From the NCBI GenBank assembly GCA_025267735.1, contig CM046311.1, forward strand, positions 20,117,020 through 20,181,019: 64,000 nucleotides of DNA. Reading direction: 5' to 3'. Under the pieces are notes generated by a model. It was not told the DNA's origin. It searched no databases and saw only the letters and a program-made list of their open reading frames with translations. This document shows positions 12,701 through 27,700 of the stretch, one piece after another. Origin of the DNA: Mactra quadrangularis (taxonomy: Eukaryota > Mollusca > Bivalvia > Venerida > Mactridae). Position 1 is the stretch's first letter, and every line of letters begins with the position of its first letter. A program made the translations under genes and the position numbers.

Positions 12701-15700
12701 GATAACATCAATTCCCTGGTTATGGTACGCAAATTTTTTATCCTTTTAGGGTTTTTGAGATTTTTAATTGCGTATTTACGCAGATACGCAGCTTATCTGT
12801 TCCTCTGCCGGCCTCTAAATAGATTTAATTTGATCCGTATCAATGTGGAGTTCTCTCATTAAAAAAAAGATGAAAGTAAAGCGTTTATGGGGCTCAACTC
12901 TCGTTTTCAAGAAAACTATCGAAAAAGTCGATAGTCAGAAAAATTATCGCGATATTTATCGACTTGAAAAAGTTCTATCGACCTATTGCTATTGCAAAAA
13001 AAACTATCGCGATACAGCGATAAGTCGACCTATTGTTACACCCCTAATCAGTTGTACATACGTCCAGCTAGTTAACGATACTAAATGAAACTGATTTGTT
13101 ATTATACCCCCGCTTCGAAGAAGAGGGGGGTATACTGTTTTACCCTTGTCCGTGCGTCCGTCCGTCCGTTACAAAATTTCCGTCACAGTTTTCTCAGCAA
13201 CTATACCATGCAGCAGCCTGAAACTTTGCATATTGCTTCATCCTATAGTCCCATGTGGTGTAAAGCGATTTCATGCTCCTTGCTCATCTACTTCCTGTTT
13301 GTCGCATATTTTTAGATTTTGGCGGGGGTATCACTAGTGAGCATTAGCTCACAGATTTACTTGTTGTACTTATTATTAAAAGCTTCGATGGCATGAATTC
13401 AGTTTTAAAGTTATTTGAGGTTTAAGAGTCGAATCAGATAGTTACTCCCGAAAAGACGACGATAACCCATGCTAAATATTATTCGCCATTAGACAGGTAT
13501 AAAAACAATTATGACGGTAAAAGAAACGATTTCGCTGGTGTATTGCTTTCTTGAGCGTAAAACTAACCATCATGCTAGAAATTTCTAACGGTGATAATGA
13601 TTAATTTAAACAAAAACAATTGTAATCATATTAAAACTTTTTACTTTTGTCGATCAGGGCCCGATAATAACTGTATTTACATTATGAAACGGATAACGGC
13701 CAGTTTTCCGTACCGAAACGGCCGTTTTTCGTGATCGGTAGAAAGTCTACCTCTGCAGAGCGGCACCTCTGCAGAGCGGCAGTTTTTTCAAACTCCGCCG
13801 AAAGTCGCTCTGCAGAGGTTACACTGTATAATATTATTTCTGTTAAATTATTTTATGAATTAATTTATTATTTATTTCAGTTAAATTATTTTATGAATTA
13901 ATTTACCATATTATTTCTGTTAAATTATTTTATGAATTAATTTACCCTATATTTCAGTTATAAGTTATGGTATAGTTATCTTAGACTACGTAGACAACAA
14001 GTTCGTGGTAAATGTATTACTGAACCTTCGTATGAAGATGTTAATAGTGCTCACGAAAGATCTCTGGTCTTCATGCATAAGGTTAGTTATTATCAGGGTT
14101 TGACACTAACAGTATCCCTGGATTTGAGGATCCCAAAAACTTAGGAGGAATCCCAGTGATGATTAGCTAGGAATTCTGCCCTTTTATTACATGATACGAG
14201 TTTTCATGAATTGCATATCTCAATTTGTCTGCAAATATTTATCTAACTTTTTTGTCTATTATTGGTGGAATCCCTTTTGTTTAGGTATTTGTAATCATGC
14301 AGGGCTCTAATTTAAGCTCGCATACTCGCAAAATGCTTATTGTTGCACCATGATGATTTTTGGTCCTGTGATTAGGTGCAGTGATTCTTCCAAGATTACT
14401 GGACCGAATGTCCAGTAATGTCAAAACACTGAATGTCTGTTGAAATAGCAATACCATTTTCTTATCTATATAAGATTTTTATATTTTCATTGTATATTTT
14501 CATAGAATAACCCCTCGATTGGTCTTTTCTAATCTAGACTACATCCTTCTTTATTCATATGTAGTATGACTAGTTTTGCATTGATCCATTGACCTCATTT
14601 CACTGTATATCATAAAAGAAGTATTGTATATTTGTAGATGCCTCGTATATGGTTAGATTACTGTGAGTTTCTGATGAGCCAAGGTTTAATATCCCGTACA
14701 CGTCGTACGTTTGATAGAGCATTGAGGGCTTTACCTATCACCCAACATCATAGAATATGGCCATTATACATTAAATTTGTTAGAATGTACGACTTAAAGG
14801 AGACAGCTGTCAGAGTATACAGACGATACTTAAAGGTAAATAAAGTTTTTAAAAAAGGGGGGTTTAAAGTCTGCTTCCATGTACATGTTCAGCCGACTTT
14901 ACAATCTTGTACAATAACTCCTGATCATTGAAATCACCTTCAGGCAGGCAATCCCTCACAGTACCCATTTACACCTTGGTAAAGTTGAACAATTGTAAGT
15001 TAATCTTGCTCAAGGAAATAAGCAGTGCCCCTAGTGGAGATCGAACCTGGGACCTCTCCAGTATGATTAAAACCCGATCTAAAATCTTTTGATTGTCTAC
15101 TCCCCAATTTAGATCTGGCCTTTTCAAACGAGGGTCACGCTCAGGTGACCTTTTATCATCATAGTTTTCATGACAAAATTTTTATGATTAGTAACTTGTT
15201 TACATCATCTATGTCACACAATTTGAAATGAGCCGTCCAATCGCAGACTGTGAATAATACTGGTCCACTATTAAATTAGCTCGCAAACCTTGGTCTAATA
15301 AAGAAATTACATAATCAAAATGTTATTATTAATGTTTCGTCTAGATGAAAGCCACGCATTGATTGGTCTACATAAAGGTCATCTTGACGTGACCCTCCAT
15401 GGTAGTGATTTTTCTAAAGCAGAATAGCAGGGCGCCGCGCCCTGCCCCTTTTTAGCCCCGCCCTGCTGCCCTAAAAGTCCCGCCCTGCGAGTGTCAAAGC
15501 GCCCTGTTGCCCTTTAATTTCCTTCAAAAATATTTTCATAATTGTCAATCATCGGTAAATTCACACGTCAATTGTATAATCTTAATCAATCAGTAATTAA
15601 ATGACACGCCTACTGTGAAAGGGCAGTGTCAAAAATCAATAAGGTGGTTGTTAGGGTATGCCTGTAACACGCTTGACAACGTCAATATACATATATACAG

Positions 15701-18700
15701 TCAGGTACCTATACGCGTCAAGGATTAAATTGACACTGATGACCAAACCATGCTGAGCAATTAGCAGGGTTTTTTGTTATTTTTAGTGGACGAATGTGAT
15801 GTAAATTGCAATTTACTTGGGCATATTATGATATACAAAACAATTGTCCCCCGCAGGATTTGTAAAAAATACAGAAACGAGAATTTGCTATCCGTTACAT
15901 TTATGGGGGTGCAGAACGATTTGATACTGACGATGTTTTGTATTGATCGTTTTTCACTTGTCAAACAAGTCATATTAGTTTTTTCTTGTACAAAGTAGCT
16001 CAAGAACAGTTTTCACTATAATTATTTACATAAATATTTACATTTGATGCTTTCTTTAGCTGAATAAACAATTTTATAGAAAATCGTATATTAGCAAATC
16101 GTTTTGCACCCCAATATTTTGCAGAAAAACAAAAAGGTTAAGTGCAATTGAATTATTTAAGCAATGGCTTCCTCTATTTCTTAGAGAATAATGCACTCCC
16201 TAATTTATTAGAGGATTATGTGCAGGTGCTGACAAATCTAAACTTTAATTACATTAGATGCTTTCTTTATCAGACTGAACGATTTAATAGAAAAATCGTA
16301 TATTAGCAAATCGTTTTGCACCCCAATATTTTGCAGAAAAAAACCAACACAAAATAAAAAGCAAATTTATTGATTTCAGCAATAGCTCCTTCTTCTTCTA
16401 AGAGAATACTGCACTCCCTCATTACTTAGAGGATTATGTGCTGGTGCTTGCAATTAAAATTTGGGTAAAAACAAAAAAACCCCAATAGATTCAGTAATCA
16501 CTTATTAACAGTGATAAACTAGATATATATACATGAGTCAACTGTCGCTTGGTGTACAGCAGCTGACAACTTGTTCCACTGAATTATTGTGCTTGGAAAG
16601 GAAGAATATTTGGACATGCTTATATGTTAAAATGAATGGAGATGGTTGCTGAACATTGTCTTGTCTTGTTTTTTATGTGTTGGGTATGAATAAGGCAGGG
16701 CCAGGGTGTATACCAATAAGATTATAGACAATTTCATAGAATATTATAAGTCTGGTTCTTGTTCTTCTACAGTGGTTTCTATAGGTGGCCACTTAAAGTT
16801 AGAGATCATGGCAGAGACAGAGCTTGTATAGTGAAAACGATTTGTTTCAAATCTTGCCACCCTTTTTGGACTTTTAAATAGCTAAAGATTTGACACAAAA
16901 GTATGTTTTACAACTATGCTAAGTAAATTTGTCCACGAGTACATGATTATAGAAAAGCATGTAAGAACTTGTTGAGCATGCAGCTACAATGAATATATAA
17001 ACAAGTAAATCTGTGAGCTAATGCTCACTAGTGATACCCCCGCCAAAATCTAAAAATATGCGACAAACAGGAAGTAGATGAGCAAGGAGGATGAAATTGC
17101 TTTACACCACATGGGACTATGGGATGAAGCAATATGCAAAGTATTAGGTTGCTGCATGATATAGTTGCTGAGAAAACTGCGACGGAAATTTCGTAACGGA
17201 CGGACGGACAAGGGTAAAACAGTATACCCCCCTCTTCTTCGAAGCGGGGGTATAATAATATACTAAAAACATCAGTTCACTTAATGTTATTGACTACATA
17301 TATACTTCAGAATTTTAAGTCCCGCGGCGTGCTGCGCCCTGCCCTTTTTTGGTCCCACCCTGCCCTTTTTGGAGTTCTAGAATAATCACTACTCCATGGG
17401 AACCTTAGAGATCCTGTGCAACAACAATCTACAGGATATCTGTTTACAGAGATTGGGACCTCTTGATCCCTAAAGACGCATCCTACCCCTGGACCACTGC
17501 TCTTACATAAATGCTAGGAGTTAAGTTTTTCTGGCGAGTTACAGTCACAGCGTTAACCCTTGTAATGCCAGAGCCAAATATGAAAAGCCTTGCCACCAGT
17601 GAAGAGCCAGGTCAGTTGACACAACACATGCCAGCTGACCATGGCTCTTTGTTGTTGGCTGCTCATTGTCCATATTTAATCCTGAAATCATATATCTTGT
17701 GATAAAAACACCCCCATGAAATTATTTTAGAAAAAAAACCATGCTGTTTTAAGTTTTTTAAGAGAGTGTGTGACCTGGCTGCCATAACCAGAGTCAAGTC
17801 TGCGTGGAAAAAATTCAGAGTCTACAGCACATGCGTAAGAAGTGTGATGCTCTACGCCAGTGAGACTTGGCCCCTGTCCAAAACAAATCTGCAACGCCTG
17901 AAGCGAAACGACCGAGCAATGGTCAGGCAGATTTGTAAAATAAAACAACAGGACATTTCCACCATCAGATCCCAAGACCTCCTCAAACAGCTCGGCCTAG
18001 AAGATCTGGACCTCATATTGAGGGAAAGGAGACTAAAATGGTACGGCCACGTAGAAAGGTCAAATGGTGGCATCAAGGCAGCCAGTACAATGCAGGTCAC
18101 AGGGACACGCAAACCTGGAAGGCCCAAGTTGACATGGAAGCAGTTTACAGAGAGGGATCGCAGAGAATGGAACCTCTCTGCGATCAACCCTCAAGAAAGA
18201 GACGCTTGGAAAGCAGGTGTGAGAAACCGCAGGCGTGCAGCTAGCCAGTTACCTAGAAGGGGGCCCACTGATGTGGATAATGCCCCCACACCTGCACTCT
18301 AATAAAAAATCCAAAGATGATGATGTCACATCATGATGAGCTTTTTACAGTTTCAGTAGCCCTGTCCCTTGGTACTATCAGTACTTTGATTAACAATTTC
18401 ATTAGCACCTTCCCATCAGTACTATCAGTGCTTTGATTAACAATTTCATTAGCACCTTCCCATCAGTACTATCAGTACTTTGATTAACAATTTCATTAGC
18501 ACCTTCCCATCAGTACTATCAGTACTTTGATTAACAATTTCATTAGCACCTTCCCATCAGTACTATCAGTACTTTGATTAACAATTTCATTAGCACCTTC
18601 CCATCAGTACTATCAGTACTTTGATTAACAATTTCATTAGCACCTTCCCATCAGTACTATCAGTGCTTTGATTTACAATTTCTGTAGCTTGTCCCATCAG

Positions 18701-21700
18701 TACTATCAGTACTTTGATTTACAATTTCAGTAGATTGTCCCATCGGTACTATCAGTACTTTGATTAACAATTTCAGTAGCACCGTCCCATCAGTACTATC
18801 AGTACTTTGATTAACAATTTCAGTAGATTGTCCCATCGGTACTATCAGTACTTTCATTTACAATTTCAGTAGATTGTCCCATCGGTACTATCAGTACTTT
18901 CATTTACAATTTCAGTAGATTGTCCCATCAGTACTATCAGTACTTTCATTTACAATTTCAGTAGATTGTCCCATCAGTACTATCAGTACTTTCATTTACA
19001 ATTTCAGTAGCTTGTCCCATCAGTACTATCAGTACTTTGATTTATAATTTTAGTAGCACCGTCCCATCAGTACTATCAGTACTTTGATTTATTATTTTAG
19101 TTAAGTAAAGAGAACACAGAAGATTACATTGAATATTTAAAATCTATTGGATGGCTAGATGAGGCTGTACTTAAATTAGCTGATATTATAAATGATGATA
19201 GTTTTGTTTCTAAGGAAGGAAAGTCTAAACATCAGGTAATTATAGTATTATTATTGTACATGTTGAAGTCAGCCTGGCTAGCGCATTTGGTATCCATGAT
19301 CGAGGGATGGTAGGTCCGATTCCCAGGCAGGGCCAACTTTAGGGATGTTTAGTATTGAAATGATTTCTATGGCCATTCTCCCTTCAACCACTGATTCTAA
19401 TTAATGAAGGACAGTTTTCAATCTGTGACTAAAGTATGTAACTGGTAAACAACTCAATTTAGAGATTTTGCCTTTCCAGGAATGGTGAGCAGATTAACTG
19501 ACTACTGTTATATAACATATGCATTGTGTTACTAGTGAGTGATACCCAACAAAAAATACTTGTGGAATAATGTGTCTTGAGCAGGGATCTTGCTCCATAA
19601 ATAAATACTTATGATGTGTTAGCCATCAAATTTAGATTGAGGGCAATAGAATGCATGTTTTGTATTATACAACTAATACACGAATTTAATATAGTAGATA
19701 AAACTACAAGACTTTATTTATAATGTATTTCCCTCTAAGTGGCAAACAGTTGTAGCAATTATTGTGGACAATTTCTTAAATGTTTAGGCCACCATTATAA
19801 ATGAAGATTTATTTTATGTTAAAATGACTGATTTGATGCTTTCAGAAAGTTAAAAACATTTTTTTTAACTGGCAGGTATAAAATTGCATTTAATAGAATA
19901 CAGTCATACAAACTGTTCAATAAACAGTGTCATCCATATATTCTTCGACAAATGACATTTTGAGAAAAACTGATGATGTGTTCCACAAGTAATTTTACAA
20001 TAATTTAAGTTAATTCATGTAACATAGTTTGAATCACATGTTGTCAGTATAACAGACTATATTAGGAATTAAATATTTAGATTTTTCCTGCTGTACAAAC
20101 AAACTTTCACTGTTTCAATGAAAATATATCGAGGGTTGCATGCAAGACTGTAGTAAGTGCATTGCGTTGATGAGCGAGTTACTACAGTCTTGCGGACAAT
20201 CCTCGATATGTAAAATAGGATTTAATCCATGTTTCAAGATTTTCAGCAATAATGTGTAACAAACTTTGTTTGTACCCCCTGTGCATAGATGGAAATACCC
20301 ATAAGTTGTGTTTTGAATTAGCTATATTAATTTTGATTGCATTATGTTTGTAGTTATGGAACGAGCTGTGTGATTTGATAGCCAAGAATCCGGATAAAGT
20401 TACATCAATGAATATTGAACCAATCATTAGACAAGGTTTAAAACGTTATACAGATCAGATTGGTGTACTATGGAACTCTTTAGCTGATTATTATATAAGA
20501 GGTGGACATTTTGAGAGGGTATGTACAATATTATGTAGATTTTTATCTTTGTTCATTCTTTACTAAGTTAGAAACCCTAGATTTAGGGTAGACCTTTACA
20601 TTCCTATCAAAGCCTGTCTTCACCTTAAATTTTAGCTGGATTTTCAACGAAAAAATTTGGCTGATAGTTTAGTGTTGGGTGGGCGGGCATCCGGTGTTGT
20701 TAACAATTGCGTTAAAAAAATTTATTTACCATACTGTGGTATGGGTGCTATACAGTTCATTTTGTATCGTGGTTCACCTATATTTATAACCTACTGACTA
20801 TTTTATCTCTCTTTCACCAAAACACTGAGCCATCTGATGTAGTTTCAGTTGATTAAAACTATGGATATTTCTAGACATAAATAGTATTTAATTTTGTCCT
20901 TGAAGACCATTATGATTAATATATGTACTATGAACTGAACTGTGTATTTGGCATAGGTGAATCTAGTGGGGGGGTCAAGGGGGTCCTGACACCCACTAAT
21001 TTTACAGACTGTGGTTATATTAATAACCTATTTACTATTTTATCTCTCTTCCGCCAAAACACTTTGAGCCATCTCATGTAGTTTCAGTTGATTAAAACTA
21101 TGGATATTTCCAGACAAAAACGGTATTTAATTTTGACCTTGAAGATCAATATGGTAAATACATGTTCTCTGAACTGCAACATATATTTGGCATAGGCGAA
21201 TCTAAGGGGGGGTTCAAGGGGGTGCTGACACCCCTGATATTTCCGAAATGTACCCGTCCATGAGTGTACTTTTTAACTGTATGCCATTTTTAGGTAGCAT
21301 GAAGCAATTTTTCTCGGGCTTGCTTCGCTTGCCTTTGTGCTTGACATAGATCTAGTGATTATGTAGCTTTTATTATAAATATGTTGCATTATTCTGCAAA
21401 CAGTGTGTATATGGTTGTGATTTGAAAGTTTGGACCCCCCCCCCCTCCCCCTAGGAAAAGTTTGGACCCCCCCCCCCTAGAAAAAATCCTGGATTGCCCC
21501 TGCCATGGCAGCCCTAGTTATATTATTATTATTATATTTGTAGGCTAGAGACATTTACGAGGAAGCTATACTCACTGTTATAACAGTTAGAGATTTTACA
21601 CAAGTATTTGATGCTTATGCTCAATTTGAGAAGAATCTTATCTCTGCTAAAATGGAATCTATGGAAGAAGAGGGACCCACTGATGAAGGTACATGTTTTA

Positions 21701-24700
21701 ATTGTCTGAATTTTGATGTGGTTAGGTAATTAAGCTTTTTTTTTGTTGGGTTTAACACCGTAGCAACACATTGTATAGGTCATATAACAGCGGTCAGTCA
21801 ACCTATTCACTCCTCCTGGAAAGGCTAAATCTCTGGATTTAGCTGTTAACCAACTACTACTTGACAACTGCCTACATTATTAAAAATCATTGGTAGGAGG
21901 GAGAATGGCCGTAGAAATAATTTCATGACCAAGCTTTTCGAAAGTATGCCCCGCCAGGGAATTAAACTTATGACCACTCGATCAGTAGACTTGAGTGCTT
22001 CCACTAGCAGGGTGGCGGGGATAACCTAAAGTATACTTAATCAAGTCTTAAAGGTAATCTTTAAGTTGTTGGTGCATTGTTCATGGATTTGATGGTGCAA
22101 GTGTGAGGTAGGTACATCCTAGAACCTGTTGTTAACCCCCAATGGTAATTAATTTGCCACTGTCTGTTCCAAGGTGGAAACCTTAGGTACTTGGTCTTGT
22201 TATTTGTTTGTGGTGTTCTTTTTTATAGTATACAGTTATTTCATAAGTGATTTGGGATCAGTCAAACTGTTGGCCCCAGGTGGAGGGAATATTGTTTTGA
22301 ACTGTTTAAAACACTATTCTTGACATTGACTGTTTTATCACCTGATTAATTATATTTTAACAGTACTTGACATGTTAAGTCTGCTAAATCAAGATCCATT
22401 TGAAAGCATCTGGTAAAGCCTAAAGTCCTGTAGCAGTTATTTCCCCTTATATCAGTACAGTAACAGTTTGAATAACATTGTGTGGCATTAAGAGCACACA
22501 AACAGTCAAAACTATTGACAAGTCAACAGTTCACTCCAAAAACAGTTAAAAGTATTGAATTACACTTATATAAGCAATCAGGTAATAATAATAAAAAAAA
22601 TGATCTTAAAAAATTTCCCTCGTAGCGTTTTGACTGTGATAATTTTTTACCTGTTAAATAGACTTGAACATGTTAAGACTGCGAATAAATCATGAACATC
22701 TTTAACATGTGTTAACTGTAGCAATACAATTCAGCATTATTCATGCTATATTAAAGAATGACTGATATACTGTATGTAAATATGTATTTAATGTATGATG
22801 TATATTTTTCAGATGATTTAGATTTAGAGTTAAGACTAGCTAGACTAGAATCTTTGATGGATAGAAGACAACTTTTATTAAACAGGTTAGTTCTATAGTT
22901 TGATACAAATTGATATAAGACCTGCCCTTCTAGCACGCAAGGTTACTGATCAAGGGGTAGTGTGTACAATTCCAATGTGGAGCATACTATCTTTGAATTT
23001 GGTCATGAACTGATTACTACAGCCATTATCCTGCCTACCAATGGTTGTAAAATCATGAAGGTCAGTTGTCAGTCACTGAGTATGCGCCTATTTACTGGTT
23101 AACAGCTAAACCCAGGTTGTCCAATGGCCATGATATGTCCCATACAATAGTGAAAGGTGCATTAATCTTAGTCCAGTATGGCACTAAAGCACTTTGCCAT
23201 TGTTTGCTGCCTCTGTGTTTTTTTCAAAGTTTCACAATAATCACTTATATGAATATTGCTGTATTGTTTTCTGGTATATACTCATGTTATGATATAAATT
23301 AAGTAAAAGTGACTTCACATGCAAAGTAGTTTTATTTCTTTAATGATTCAAACATGTTTTGCCTTATGGCTCATCAGTGAATATCTATAAATAGAATACA
23401 TTGTAGGAAGGGGAGTAACTCTTGATGTTATGTCAAGGGAGGTTACTTAGATATCACGTCAAGGGAGATTATATATGACATACTGTTTATATAAAAAGTT
23501 TTTGTATGTTACTTGATGGTGTTAAGTTTTGGTTTGAAGCATTTTATAAACTATTCTTCTTTGTTTAACCTAGCTGATAAATGTTGTGATTTTAATTTGA
23601 AAAACGGAAATATAAGGAATTTGGGTTCATTTTGGCAACATTCGTCAATATGTTTACTAACATGTTTTATATTTATATATAAAGTATATTAATGAAGTAT
23701 ATATGTATTATTTCAGTGTATTATTGAGACAAAATCCACATAATGTACATGAATGGCATAAAAGAGTTAAACTTTATGAAGGAAAACCAAGAGAGGTAAT
23801 ATTATATATAGTCATTATCTTATCCCATTAGCTTTAAATACTAGTAAAAAATATTTGTTTGAAAGAATGACTTAGTGCATAATTATAGTCTGGCTATGTG
23901 ATAAATTTTTCCTTAAATTTATAGCATAACAAATCAGGCAAGTTAATAATTTTGCTCTAACACAATAAATAAGGCTTGTTGTTAATTTTGCCGCCTTTTA
24001 CAATTTAGCATTAAAATTTATACTGGTTGATAATTGTTATTGGCAGTTATTGATCAATCTGATTTAATTGTAAGTGGAAAGAAATGGATAGACATATGAC
24101 GTAATTAATAATGGTGGAAAAGAAAACTATGTTTGAAAGCGAGTATTGGAAATGTTGTTGTTTGACCTTGGAAGTGTTTGTAAAACATTTTTGTGTCAGA
24201 TCGTCATCAGACTCTCCTGATGAATTGCTGTCAACTAACAAAAACAATCTGAATCCTATGACTTTTTCCCTCATTTTGTTGCTCCCAGAGTGCTCCAAGT
24301 AGACTGAATCAAATATGCCCCAGGTTGTGCAATCAGGTAACCTACTTTACAAATTTATGTCTAGCACTGATAAGGAAACACTATAGTCTGTCTTATATAC
24401 CCTTATATTTCAGATTATAACAACATATACAGAAGCTGTACAAACTGTAGACCCTAAAATAGCATCAGGAAAACCTCATACATTATGGTGTGAATTTGCT
24501 AAATTTTATGAATCAGCTGATCAAATTGAAGATGTAAGTTGTATTGCTTATTATTTCATTTGAATCATACTATATACATATTGAATACACTATATTTCAA
24601 CTATTGAAGATATGATATTTTTGATCTACAGATCATTTATTTGACATATTTTTTATCAACTATGTGTAAAAGGAAAGTGCAAACATTGGATAATTGTGTA

Positions 24701-27700
24701 CGAGTGATATGACACTGTACAGAATGTCTTTGTAAATATCATTATTACAATAACAATGTATTCCTATATTATAAGTGATTACACTTTACTAAAATACAAT
24801 AAAAAATACAATATGAATTTTCATTGTAACTAAGTGAATGCTTATATGTACATTAAATGTTTTGTCAGCCTACATAAGATACTTTTTCTGTAAAAATGAA
24901 AATTTCTTGTAAGAGACCTTTTTTAGGGCTGCGAATTTTCCGTGGATTTTGGCCCACCAGGGCTGTTTCTTAAGTTGATGCAAATCCGGGCAGAAAATAT
25001 CCAGAGGTGGAGGGGAGATAGCGCAGTATTTAATAAGGGTATTTGACTATTCCAAAATGGCGGCTTCCTTACCAATAAGAATGTGTTGAAATATGTGATT
25101 ATTCTTGAAAATGTTGGCAATGTGTAAATGATGCTCCTGAAGTGAAGTAAATAGACAAGCATGTCAAAAATTCCTTCGGAGTCGATTAGCTGGGCTATAA
25201 AATGAAAGTTTCACAGGGAAAGAAGCAATCATAAATTAAGGTATCCACACTAAATTTGTAACATTTTAGAGCATCTAAAATAACTTTTATGCCTGAAGCT
25301 GAGGCATCCCCTCTGGACCTCTCGCCAGTTTTCAGCTGATTTTGAAATTAGCTGTTCACAATTCTTTATGTTATGAGAACTTATTTAGTCAGTGCTAAGA
25401 GTGGTCTCTTAATAGAGGTTGGACTGTATATTCACCATGTTAAAACATGACACATATATTTTCAGGCAAGGATTATATTTGATAAAGCTATAAAAGTTCC
25501 ATATAAACATGTTGATGACTTAGCCTCTGTATATTGTGAATGGGCAGAGATGGAAATAAGACATGAGTAAGTTATTTTATGTATTTATTATAAAATAAAA
25601 GTTCTGTTTGTCTTATAACATAAAGGCACTTTTTATCAAATAAAAATAATCCATATAGAGGGGATTTCTGGTCGTTTTGCATCAGCAATCCATTAACTAC
25701 AGACTTTCTGCATGAAATAGTGAAGTAATTTGCAACAAGTAAACATTCGACATTACAATGTGATTTTTTTTTCCATAAAATAAAACAACACAAGTAACAT
25801 AACGTCTATGTGCAACACGTCCTGTAATGTTGGAAAATTCTTTAGGTTTTTGTTTTAGAAGAATCATTAAGAGTCAACATATGCAATAAATAGGTTATGA
25901 AACTGGGCAAGTGTTCTGTTTAATAACCTGTAATTATCAAACATGAGGATTATAATCGTATATATTTATTTATATTACAGAAATTATGAAGATTCATTAA
26001 AGATAATGCAGAAAGCAACCACACCACCACCTAGAAAAGTAGCCTATCATGATGAGGTATGAATATCTTCAGTATTTCAGTATCTTTAGAGCTAATCTGG
26101 AAAACTGATAAATAGTGAAATAGTATTGCATGTGTCATATTGTATTGGAACTGTAAAAATGATATTAAAATCGCTTAACATAAGGAAACTACTCTTACAG
26201 ACATTAGTCTAGCTGAAAATGGAATTCTGTAATTTTTCATGCTTTCAATTAAATTTAACCTCCATTATTTCAACATTGACCCTTGTTTTCTTATATTTTG
26301 TGTTAATGAACCTCTGCCATATAAGAGATATGTATAACTCTGTAAATGAGGTATTAAATGAAGCCCATCCGGCTAGCTCAGTCTGTAGTGCACTACCCTA
26401 CCGGTAGTGATTTACTGATCAAGGAGCTTGGTCATGATATAATTTATACGGCCATTCTCCCTCCTACCACTGATTAGTCAGTCACTGACAGAAGTATGCG
26501 CCTGGTAGTTGGTTAACAGCTAAATCCAGAGATTTAACCTTTCCAGGAACAGTAATTAGGTTGATTGACAGCCGTAATATAACCTATACTATGTGTTGCT
26601 ATGGCTTAAACCCAACAATAAAAAAAGATATTAACTGTATATATTATATAATTACAGACTGAGACAGTACAAGCTAGGGTACATAAATCATTAAAAGTAT
26701 GGTCTTTATATGCTGATTTAGAAGAAAGTTTTGGTACATTTAAGGTATGTATGATATATTATATACATTGTTTAACTGCACAGTTTATATGCACCCATAT
26801 GCTGTACATAGAAATTAGGTGATTTCGTCTGTGAATGTAACCAAATAAAAAAACATGGTCTAAACTTAGATTGAACCCGCCACCTTCCAATTCATAGTGG
26901 ACATTTCACCACTTTGTCATAGAAGCAAGTTTGAAGACAAGGGAGAACAAGAGCAATATTATACCTCTACACCATGAAAAAAATGTCTAACTTAGAAGCC
27001 TCAATGTATATCCAGTTCCAAGCCTATCTTATCAGGCAAACATATTTGTCGTCAGTCCCGTTGCTGAAGTCTTTCTAAGTATATATCATATATTATTAGA
27101 TAACTACTCTGTCATTGGCACCGTTAACTAGTATTTTTCTGAGTAATGATACAACTGCCTTCTTAATGAAATAAAAAAAATGGTCTGAAAATTAATATGA
27201 ATTCTATATTAACTTTTGCACCTGTTAATTTCACATATCTGCAATCCTCATTGGATGAAAAATAGGCCAATAACACATTCCTGCAATCTGATTGGTTTTA
27301 AACATGCTCCTGCAATCTGATTGGTTTATGACCTTGTACCAATATGATTGCTTTTGGGAAATCACAGTGCCAATATTAAATTTCTCATGTATTAAATTGC
27401 AGACATGTAAGACTGTTTATGATAGAATTATAGATCTAAGAATTGCTACACCACAAATTATCATGAATTATGGTTTATTTCTGGAAGAAAATAATTATTT
27501 TGAAGAAGCTTTCAAGGTAAGAGTTATACTCTAATATTTTACTCATTTTCTTGTAACATTTTGACCATTGTAAATAATTTAATGTACGGCTACCTCAGGG
27601 TTTTTCACTAACACAACATTTGTTTACCTTAGCATTAGAATTCCATGGCTAATAACACACTTGTGGCACTATATGTTACTTAAGTGAAAAAATGCATTTT

